Assembly (NCBI RefSeq): GCF_008329715.1
Contig: NZ_VTSR01000006.1
Span: 616,803-680,802, forward strand
Length of the DNA: 64,000 bases
Reading direction: 5' to 3'
Source: Gimesia chilikensis
GTDB lineage: Bacteria; Planctomycetota; Planctomycetia; Planctomycetales; Planctomycetaceae
The notes under the pieces were generated by a model that saw nothing but the letters and a program-made list of their open reading frames with translations, had not been told where the DNA came from and did not search any database. Shown here one piece after another: positions 8,899 through 15,143 of this stretch (position 1 is the stretch's first letter; every line of letters begins with the position of its first letter). A program made the translations under genes and the position numbers.

Positions 8899-9343
8899 GG
8901 TTGGATTGTGCTGTGAGCATCGCTGGAACAAAGCTCAGGGGAACAGGGAGGTCATCCCAAAACGGATTAAGGGCAGGACTTTTCGCAATAAACACTATCT
9001 AAATAGTAGAAACAGTTTGTGCGCGGGATGCAAGCAGGATTCCCTTGCGAATGACGGGAACCAAAAATTTTATCGCCGCCGATCCGTAAAACTTCCCCGC
9101 GAGGCAGGTTGTATCGACGGGCCATCAGAGGAGGATGCAGATCACAGGCATCCACTTCAGGTTGTGCTGAACCAGCTGAATCCCGGGATTTCGAGTGCCG
9201 CCAGCTTCCCTAAGACTATTGTATGCCTGTTGTACCTACCTTTATCATGAATTACGGACCTTTTCCACCGTTTTACTGCGAATAGAGATTCCGCCTACTC
9301 CCGCACCTGGCAAAACATTCGTTACATTTTCTGAATATTTTGT

Positions 9344-9371
9344 TTGACAGCTGATTTTTCGAGGGTAATAT
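9344..9371 (+). promoter_or_regulatory. Putative sigma70-type promoter of the GntR/LacI regulator gene
   Basis: TTGACA at 9344-9349 and TAATAT at 9366-9371 are separated by 16 bp, 77 bp before the start codon. An imperfect dyad AGGTA-N12-TACCT (9386-9407) just downstream could be an autoregulatory operator. The divergent spacer 8899-9447 holds no other supportable gene. Confidence 0.55.
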
Positions 9372-9447
9372 CGATACCAGCTCAGAGGTATGGCATTGTA
9401 CGTACCTTTCATCTCATGACTGATACTGAACTTGAGGAAATCCGACC

Positions 9448-10614
9448 TTGTTTTCCGCTCATGACGTCTTAGAAACGACAACTCCCGCCGGGCTCTCAGA
9501 AGCAGATGCCACGCGGACCAAGTACGAGCGGATCGGAGAACATCTCAAGCGACAGATACGGGAAGGCCAGATTCTGCCGGGAACGGCCCTGCCTTCTGAA
9601 CAACAGTTAGCCAGCCTGTTCGACAGCGCGCGGAGCACGGTGCGGCAGGCAATGGGACTGCTGGAACGCGAGGGCCTGGTGAGCCGGGTCCAGGGCAAAG
9701 GAACCTTTGTCAGTGACCAGGCCCGTCAACGACTCTCCTGCGGACTGGACATTCTGGCGCTGGTGATTCCCGAAGTCCTGTCCGGCTTCTACCCCTCGCT
9801 ACAGCACAGCTTCGAAGAGTCGGCGAGCCAGACTCAGAATCAAATGCTGGTCTGCTGCACGCGAAACAACATCGATAAACAGGGCAACGTCATCTTACAA
9901 CTAATCGATAACCAGGTCGGGGGCGTGGCGATCGTGCCCGCCAGTACGCCCCCGACTCCTGGTTATCAGATCCGTCAGCTGCAGAAAGCGGGGATTCCCG
10001 TGGTGCTCTGCCATCGTCCGGTGGAAGGCATTACTGCGCCACTACTGGGACTCCCCTTTCGCGAAATCGGCCGACTGGCGGGAGACGCGCTGGTGGAACA
10101 GGGACACCGCCGCTGCGGGTTCTTCGCCCCGCACCGTACACGGACAACCGATTTATATCTGGAGGGATTCCAGCAGGCCCTGGCCGACGTCGGCTGCACA
10201 CTGGCAGAGGAGCACAGTTATTTCGGTGCACCCGGCGTGATCGACATGCAGGAACTGGATGCGGAGATCGCGTCCACCCTGCAGCAGATGCTGGAACAGC
10301 CCGACCGTCCGACGGCCATCTTCACGTCGTTCGATTCGATGGCCGAACGGATTTATCTGCACCTGACCAAAATGGGACTGCGGATGCCGGAAGACATCTC
10401 GCTGATTGGCGTGGGCGACCAGGTCCGTCACAGCGTGCTGCAGCAGCAGATCGCTTCTGTCACCGTGGATGAAACCCGCCTGGGACATCGGGCGGCAGAA
10501 CTTTTAAACCAGATGCGAACAGGAGGCATGGCCATCGAAACCACACTGACGGAAGTCATGCCTGTCGAAGTTTACCAGGGGACGACCCTGGGACCTGTAA
10601 ATACGAACGTTTGA
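9448..10614 (+). CDS. GntR-type DNA-binding / LacI-type sensor hybrid transcriptional regulator
   Basis: The 388-residue protein begins with a GntR winged helix-turn-helix (~24-90: YERIGEHLKRQIREGQILPG, LPSEQQLASLF, STVRQAMGLLEREGLV, GKGTFV). A type I periplasmic-binding-protein sensor like that of LacI/AraR regulators follows (~100-385: GGVAIVPAS, GIPVVLCHRP, HRRCGFFAPH, DISLIGVGDQ). This architecture usually senses a sugar-like ligand. The TTG start follows GAGGA about 10 bp upstream. The likely promoter is at 9344-9371. It is divergent from the terpene cyclase operon and upstream of the DUF1559/lipoprotein pair. Either could be its target; autoregulation is likely. Confidence 0.85.
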   Translation: MFSAHDVLETTTPAGLSEADATRTKYERIGEHLKRQIREGQILPGTALPSEQQLASLFDSARSTVRQAMGLLEREGLVSRVQGKGTFVSDQARQRLSCGLDILALVIPEVLSGFYPSLQHSFEESASQTQNQMLVCCTRNNIDKQGNVILQLIDNQVGGVAIVPASTPPTPGYQIRQLQKAGIPVVLCHRPVEGITAPLLGLPFREIGRLAGDALVEQGHRRCGFFAPHRTRTTDLYLEGFQQALADVGCTLAEEHSYFGAPGVIDMQELDAEIASTLQQMLEQPDRPTAIFTSFDSMAERIYLHLTKMGLRMPEDISLIGVGDQVRHSVLQQQIASVTVDETRLGHRAAELLNQMRTGGMAIETTLTEVMPVEVYQGTTLGPVNTNV

Positions 10615-10766
10615 AACTCCATAGATTCCGAAAGGGATTCAGCGCCTATCGAAGTGAGTTTGACCTGTCCAAGGTAAATCGTCGCCGGACATAAACACGT
10701 CCAGAATCAGCGCCCCGCTCTGTCGGGCCGGCGTCGCATTTTCCATCTGTTTGTGAGGGCTAAAAA

Positions 10767-11720
10767 ATGCAAAGCAACGTCTTGAAACGTCGTGGATTCA
10801 CACTGATTGAACTGCTTGTGGTCATCGCGATTATCGCGATCCTGATCGCCCTGCTACTGCCGGCGGTCCAGCAGGCACGAGAAGCAGCCCGCCGCAGTCA
10901 GTGTAAAAACAATCTCAAACAGATGGGACTGGCGACTCACAATTATCACGATGCCCATGGTGTCTTCCCCATCAGTCATGGGGATACCGGCAATTCGTTC
11001 GGCTGGCGGACGATGATTCTGCCTTATATCGATCAGGCGCCGCTCTACAACAAGATTAATTTCAGCGGGAACATTGTCGATACGGGTAACCTGACCGTGG
11101 CCCAGACTCCCCTGGCCGTCTACCGCTGTCCCAGCGATCCGACGCCGGATCGCGTGAGCGGAGGCAACCTGGTCTGGTCAAACTGGTGTTTTCCCGCAAG
11201 TTGTCCTTCCAGCTCCCGGAATAACATTGCCGTCACCACTTATAAAGGGGTCGACGGACGAGGCTACGACCAGACGGCGACTGCGTCACCCATTCCGCAG
11301 GGAATGTTCGACCGTCGGATGGGGCTGCGCGCCAGTGGTGGCGGGGGTTCGATTGTGACGCCCAACCGGACAATGAAAATGCGTGACGTGCTGGACGGCA
11401 CTTCTAATGTGCTGTTTGTAGGAGAGAACTCTCCCGGTTTCCACGCCTGGTCTTCCTGGGCGGCCTGGCATTCCCCGATGACCACCGCTTATCCGATCAA
11501 TCATCCGTTTCGCGTCTGGCCGAGTGCCCAGACCCGCATCAGTTCGGGAGCTCACGGCTGGGTCGATGGCTTTGCCTCTTCCAGTTATCACGTCGGCGGT
11601 GCGCACTTCATGATGGTGGATGGAAGCGTGCATTTCTTCAGCGAGAACATGGACTTCCAGACGTATCAGCAACTGGGAAATCCTCAAGACGGTCTGCCCA
11701 CAGGTGGATTCACTTACTGA
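10767..11720 (+). CDS. DUF1559 domain prepilin-like surface protein
   Basis: A 317-residue protein with a type IV prepilin-type leader: RRGFTLIELLVVIAIIAIL at the N-terminus, with the cleavage site after Gly. The hydrophobic helix is followed by LLPAVQQAREAARR and KNNLKQMGLATHNYHD, hallmarks of the DUF1559 (SBP_bac_10) family expanded in planctomycetes. The C-terminus has the family's GGAHFMMVDGSVHFFSENMD motif. The leader implies processing by a prepilin peptidase and assembly or anchoring at the cell surface; the family's role is unproven. It precedes the small lipoprotein gene by 54 bp, a pairing common in planctomycetes. Confidence 0.92.
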   Translation: MQSNVLKRRGFTLIELLVVIAIIAILIALLLPAVQQAREAARRSQCKNNLKQMGLATHNYHDAHGVFPISHGDTGNSFGWRTMILPYIDQAPLYNKINFSGNIVDTGNLTVAQTPLAVYRCPSDPTPDRVSGGNLVWSNWCFPASCPSSSRNNIAVTTYKGVDGRGYDQTATASPIPQGMFDRRMGLRASGGGGSIVTPNRTMKMRDVLDGTSNVLFVGENSPGFHAWSSWAAWHSPMTTAYPINHPFRVWPSAQTRISSGAHGWVDGFASSSYHVGGAHFMMVDGSVHFFSENMDFQTYQQLGNPQDGLPTGGFTY

Positions 11721-11774
11721 TCGACACTCTCATCTCTGATTTATTCGCTGTTCGGAACGAGCCAGGAGTACGCC

Positions 11775-12191
11775 ATGATTCCGTTTTGCCGCCTGACGAT
11801 GACAGGCTCTTTGTTGCTGATGTTATTGATCGCGTCCGGCTGTGGCGGGAAACAGGAAGACCTGCCGGAAACCGTCGCGGTTTCCGGGATGGTGACCTAC
11901 AAGGGAGCACCGGTTCCCGAAGCCACGATCATGCTCTACCCGGTCCAGGGACGTAAGCCGGCGTCGGGGCGAACGGATGCGGATGGAAAGTTCACGCTGA
12001 CCACGTTCAATAAAGACGATGGTGCCCTGCCTGGCGAACATCAGGTGACGGTGAATGCGTTTCAGTCGACGCCTGAGGGGGTATCGATGAAAAGTTCCAT
12101 CCCGATCAAGTATTCGAACCCGAGCAGTTCGCCTTTGAAGGTGACTGTTGCTGAAGGGGATGAGGATCTGAAACTGGAACTGACGGATTGA
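11775..12191 (+). CDS. Small lipoprotein with carboxypeptidase-regulatory-like beta-sandwich domain
   Basis: The 138-residue product has a lipoprotein signal with lipobox near residues 20-23 (LIASGC), so it should be anchored by Cys23. The rest is one transthyretin-like beta sandwich: VSGMVTYKGAPVPEATIMLYP, SGRTDADGKFTLTTF, GALPGEHQVTV. This module is typical of lipoproteins encoded just after DUF1559 genes. AGGAG precedes the ATG by five bases. It is probably co-transcribed with the prepilin-like gene and may act with it at the cell surface. There is no catalytic motif. Confidence 0.8.
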   Translation: MIPFCRLTMTGSLLLMLLIASGCGGKQEDLPETVAVSGMVTYKGAPVPEATIMLYPVQGRKPASGRTDADGKFTLTTFNKDDGALPGEHQVTVNAFQSTPEGVSMKSSIPIKYSNPSSSPLKVTVAEGDEDLKLELTD

Positions 12192-12224
12192 GGGTTTGAG
12201 AGCTGGTCGCCTGTCTCACAGTCA

Positions 12225-12270
12225 GTTTCCTACTCGCTGTGCTCGGCCCGAATTTTATTCGGGCTACCCT
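12225..12270 (+). repeat. Repeat family B, copy B3
   Basis: TTTCCTACTCGCTGTGCTCGG followed by the perfect hairpin GCCCGAAT / ATTCGGGC with loop TTT. It lies 33 bp after the lipoprotein stop codon, so it could also act in 3'-end stability. Confidence 0.85.
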
Positions 12271-12305
12271 TTTTTTCTCATTACAGATATTCTTCACTGA
12301 TCTTA

Positions 12306-12334
12306 GCACTGTGGGGCAAGCCAACAGTGGCAGC
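12306..12334 (+). repeat. Repeat family D, copy D2
   Basis: GCACTGTGGGGCAAGCCAAC followed by AGTGGCAGCC. It differs from D1 at only a few positions, including a compensating pair in the CAC(A/T)GTGG..CCA(A)C(A/T)GTGG dyad. Confidence 0.7.
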
Positions 12335-12395
12335 CGGTGATTGTTATGAGATGTCCGATGGGATTAGATCGTGTTATTGAATGCAGGCGTCTTCC

Positions 12396-12427
12396 TTTTT
12401 ACCGGCGGTAGTGCCTTGCCGCTCAGT
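12396..12427 (+). repeat. Repeat family E, copy E2
   Basis: TTTTTACCGGCGGTAGTGCC followed by TTGCCGCTCAG. It ends about 20 bp before the DUF817 stop. A weaker partial copy (GCCTTGCCGCTC) lies at 14534-14556. Confidence 0.55.
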
Positions 12428-12446
12428 TTTTTTTGGTTGCTGGAAT

Positions 12447-13172
12447 TTAGTTCGCTGCTTGCTCTTCCTCCACGATTGCGGGGGGCATGATTGTAGGGCG
12501 GTTGACGAGGGAGACGAGGACGAAGCTGAGCAGCATCAGCAGATACCAGGCGACGAGCTTGGTGATGGAGACGGGTTGCCATTGGTGCTGTTGTGTGGGG
12601 TAAACCCAGACATTGGCAAACGTCGAGATGTTCTCGGCGAACCAGATAAAGAGCGCAACGAGCAACCAGCCGACGACCAGGGGCATGTGTCGGTGAATCT
12701 GGTCCATGCGAAAATAGATCTGCACGCGGCCGAACATGACCAGGCTGGCGATAATCAGCAGCCAGCGGATGTCGGTGACGTAATGGTGTGAAAAAAAGTT
12801 GATGTAAATCAGCGTCACCAGCACGACCATGGTCCAGAGCGGCGGATAGCTCGAATAGCGAAAGTCGAAGATCCGCCAGACGCGGGCGATGTAACTTCCG
12901 ACCGCGCTGTACATGAAGCCGGCAAACAGGGGGACGTTGCCGATGCCGATCACGAATGGTTCGGGATACTGCCAGGACTTAATGCCGTCGGAGGTTTTGA
13001 AGAGTTCCATGATGGTCGCGACAATGTGAAAGATCAGAATCACGACCGCCTCTTTCGGTGACTCCAGACGAAAGGCAAGCAGGAAGATCTGGAAACCAAC
13101 GGCGGCCAGGAAGAGGAAATCGTAGCGGTAGAGCGATTCGAAGGGGTACCAGAAGCGGGTGATGATGATCAT
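12447..13172 (-). CDS. DUF817 integral membrane protein (N-terminus uncertain)
   Basis: The product from the first ATG has 241 residues with seven or eight hydrophobic segments and the family signatures [36 protein letters not shown] and WPYP-like VWVYPTQ, matching DUF817 (YoaT family). Its function is unknown. Family-like sequence continues upstream of the ATG at 13172 ([20 protein letters not shown]) to about 13253, where only a CTG (13251-13253) offers a start. The frame is closed by a TAA inside repeat A4. The true start is thus non-ATG, or the 5' end was damaged when the repeat arrived. It has no close operon partner. Confidence 0.75.
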   Translation of the reverse strand: MIIITRFWYPFESLYRYDFLFLAAVGFQIFLLAFRLESPKEAVVILIFHIVATIMELFKTSDGIKSWQYPEPFVIGIGNVPLFAGFMYSAVGSYIARVWRIFDFRYSSYPPLWTMVVLVTLIYINFFSHHYVTDIRWLLIIASLVMFGRVQIYFRMDQIHRHMPLVVGWLLVALFIWFAENISTFANVWVYPTQQHQWQPVSITKLVAWYLLMLLSFVLVSLVNRPTIMPPAIVEEEQAAN

Positions 13173-13304
13173 CGCCAGCAGGAACCCGCCGAAGATACAG
13201 GCCGAGGCCTGTTTGATACCGAAGAGCCAGAATTCATACAGGAATGTTTTCAGTGGTGTTACCTCGGGATGTTTTGGCTGGTGGGATGGTACCGCGAATT
13301 TTTG

Positions 13305-13345
13305 GGGTTACTACCACGAAAGGCACGAAAGACACGAAATTTTTT
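13305..13345 (+). repeat. Repeat family A, copy A4
   Basis: GGTTACTACCACGAAAGGCAC followed by GAAAGACACGAAAT. It is nearly identical to A5 at 13946-13985 over about 40 bp. It lies immediately upstream of the DUF817 gene and downstream of the orphan gene 13409-13816. Confidence 0.85.
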
Positions 13346-13408
13346 CTGCTGGGGGGCTGATGAAGAAATGTGGGATCAACAGGGTTGGGCTAACCTGTTT
13401 TCAGGTAT

Positions 13409-13816
13409 TCATTCCTCGCTACAAGCGAGTGAGCTAAGAAAATTCCCCGTTCTTCTATCCGCGGAAGCTGTCGCGAGCGTTATCGGACAGACAGAGTCTC
13501 CATATGGTGGCAGAACAATCACAGGAAGTCCGTAATAGACCGATTCGGGTTCTTGATCGAGTTCCCACTGGCCTCCTTTGATTTTGATTATGGTTTCTCC
13601 GATATAGCAGGCCAGAAGATTCAGGAACTGACTTTCGGACTTCTTCAATAAATCGTCGGTATCCTGATAATGACTGAGAATCCACTCCTCCAGTGCATCG
13701 AGGCTTTCAGAGGAATAGTCATACTCCTGATCGCTCTCATTCATGAAAGACTGGAATTCCTGCAGAAAGTCTGGCAGGTAGTCGAGCCAATCCTGAAACT
13801 GTTGCCTCTCAGACAT
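13409..13816 (-). CDS. Orphan small soluble protein, possibly immunity-like
   Basis: The 135-residue acidic protein has no signal or membrane segment. Recognisable blocks are SLDALEEWILSHY, LNLLACYIGETIIKIKGGQW, YYGLPVIV and CPITLATASADRRTGNFL. This pattern resembles small hypothetical proteins sometimes found beside polymorphic toxins, but no named family was assigned with confidence. GGAA precedes the ATG. No toxin-like gene adjoins it. It lies alone between direct repeats: A4 downstream, then G1, A5 and G2 upstream. That layout parallels the orphan gene at 759-1319. Confidence 0.55.
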   Translation of the reverse strand: MSERQQFQDWLDYLPDFLQEFQSFMNESDQEYDYSSESLDALEEWILSHYQDTDDLLKKSESQFLNLLACYIGETIIKIKGGQWELDQEPESVYYGLPVIVLPPYGDSVCPITLATASADRRTGNFLSSLACSEE

Positions 13817-13844
13817 TTTGATTCCTTACTCGCAAATCGCTCTT

Positions 13845-13876
13845 GCTGAAAACTCGTTCCGTACAGCTTAATGATT
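13845..13876 (+). repeat. Repeat family G, copy G1
   Basis: GCTGAAAACTCGTTCCGTAC followed by AGCTTAATGATT. Direct copy G2 is at 14030-14061, about 185 bp away, with A5 lying between them. Confidence 0.75.
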
Positions 13877-13945
13877 GGCAGCCACAGAGGTAAGTTTCTT
13901 TTCCACAGAACGCTTGATTCACATTGGCTCAATTTGAGTATGGTT

Positions 13946-13985
13946 GGGGTTACTACCACGAAAAGCACGAAAGACACGAAATGTT
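13946..13985 (+). repeat. Repeat family A, copy A5
   Basis: Same orientation and almost the same sequence as A4, 640 bp away. The two bracket the orphan gene 13409-13816. Confidence 0.85.
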
Positions 13986-14029
13986 TCTGCTCCCGTTTGA
14001 CTCGTGTTCTGTGGACTACGGTCTCAACT

Positions 14030-14061
14030 GCTGAAAACAGGTTCCCTACAGCTTAACGATT
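14030..14061 (+). repeat. Repeat family G, copy G2
   Basis: Direct repeat of G1 with three or four differences (GCTGAAAACAGGTTCCCTAC, then AGCTTAACGATT). Confidence 0.75.
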
Positions 14062-14225
14062 TTCAGGTATGGGGGTGGGGTTTGTTTTTATAAAATTTCT
14101 GATTGGTCTGAATTCCATCGGCGGGCAATGGAAACCGTCAGGGGCAGTGTGTGAACTCATGAAGATCGGCTTTCACAGCTGAGATCCTGTGATCGCCTTG
14201 TTGTTCTTTCGTGAACGCAACACTG

Positions 14226-14275
14226 TCAGTTTCCTGCTCGCTGCGCTCGGGTCGAATTTTATTCGGGCTCACCCT
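14226..14275 (+). repeat. Repeat family B, copy B4
   Basis: CAGTTTCCTGCTCGCTGCGCTCGG followed by an imperfect CGAAT / ATTCG hairpin. It shares the leading CAGTTTCCT with B3, so the repeat unit is at least 46 bp. Confidence 0.85.
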
Positions 14276-14330
14276 GTTTTTTTGTGAGCGGGATGGGGTT
14301 AGGCCGTTGTTCTGGAGGTCGTCGTTGACC

Positions 14331-14362
14331 TTTTTACCGGCGGCCGGGTAGCGCTGCTTAAT
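14331..14362 (+). repeat. Repeat family E, copy E3
   Basis: TTTTTACCGGCGGCCGGGTA, 16 bp before C2. E1 and C1 are also close neighbours (3365 and 3270) but in the opposite order. Confidence 0.5.
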
Positions 14363-14377
14363 TCGGATGATATATAG

Positions 14378-14416
14378 CAAAGACGTTTCAACCGGGTCTA
14401 ATGCCCTGCGGCTAAT
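14378..14416 (+). repeat. Repeat family C, copy C2
   Basis: CAAAGACGTTTCAACCGGGT followed by CTAATGCCCTGCGGCTAATT. Nearly identical to C1, 11.1 kb away. Confidence 0.8.
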
Positions 14417-14608
14417 TTTCTTTTGTGCTGTTGAAGTCCTGCAAACAAGTAACTACCTACCCTCGTCTACGGTGAACACTTACAAGTCTAACACTGTCGA
14501 CCTCATGATCACGCTGAAAACAATTAGAGAAACGCTACCGACGCCTTGCCGCTCCGGGTTGGTATTTGGTTTGTGGTTCCCCTGGGAGGTGAAACTGATG
14601 GAATATTT

Positions 14609-14651
14609 CCAGGCGGGCAGGCACGCAGGCTCTGCCCCTACATGGTCTGTT
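14609..14651 (+). repeat. Repeat family F, copy F2
   Basis: CCAGGCGGGCAGGCACGCAG followed by GCTCTGCCCCTACATGGTC. Diverged copy of F1 at 2432-2472. Confidence 0.6.
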
Positions 14652-14689
14652 GAGTGCTGTTCGTATTTTCGAAAAGGGCAGTTGGGGGT

Positions 14690-14790
14690 CAAGACAAAAT
14701 TTTGTCCTGATGTGGCCGGATTTTGTCCTGGTCTGTCCCAGATTTTATCCTCGTCTGACCGGTTTGTGTCCTGGTTTGCCCTGAACATGG
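14690..14790. repeat. Degenerate tandem repeat with TTTTGTCCTG core
   Basis: Four or five units of roughly 20-25 bp share a TTTTGTCCTGGTCTG-like core: ATTTTGTCCTGATG, ATTTTGTCCTGGTCTG, ATTTTATCCTCGTCTG, TTTGTGTCCTGGTTTG. No gene was supported between 13817 and 15143. Antisense reading frames here lack start signals and family resemblance. Confidence 0.5.
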
Positions 14791-15064
14791 AAGGACGAAC
14801 TTTGCGAACTGGTGTGCTTTGCTCCAGTAAACAGTCAGTGAAAAGCGATGCGGATTCAGCTGTTGTTTCAGCACTGGTGCAGGATGTTTCGGTGCAGATC
14901 ACCTGTCTCGCGCGCGAGCCAGATGCGAAACAGGATACGTTTCGGCAGAAGCGATTCCAGTTCAATCTGTTCCCTTTCAGAGACAGAAGTGAACTGAAAA
15001 ACGGGAAGTGGATGCGGAGGAAACTGATGAGGAATCGTTTGAAAGCGCATCAGGCGGGGCGCAA

Positions 15065-15098
15065 TAAAAAAGGGGAACAGGTACAAGACCTGTTCCCC
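15065..15098 (-). terminator. Rho-independent terminator of the basic repeat protein gene
   Basis: Perfect 11-bp stem GGGGAACAGGT / ACCTGTTCCCC (15072-15098, loop ACAAG). On the minus strand it is followed by a T-rich tract (complement of 15065-15071). It lies 46 bp beyond the stop codon at 15144. Confidence 0.9.
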
Positions 15099-15143
15099 GA
15101 TCGGAACTGGGGTTGGCTCCAAGCCAGCCCCCGCACACTTCCG

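Noticed and set aside
8897..9250. Plus-strand 117-codon frame upstream of the GntR/LacI regulator
   Set aside because: Overlaps the lipoyl-protein start, lacks family features and reads through the likely promoter region.
9233..9420. Direct motif GTAC(C/G)TACCTTT as a CRISPR-like or integration repeat
   Set aside because: Only two copies with unrelated spacing; better explained as possible regulator binding sites.
14480..14965. Minus-strand frame of 161 codons in the repeat-rich spacer
   Set aside because: Crosses repeat F2 and the TTTTGTCCTG tandem repeat, with no ribosome-binding site and random composition.
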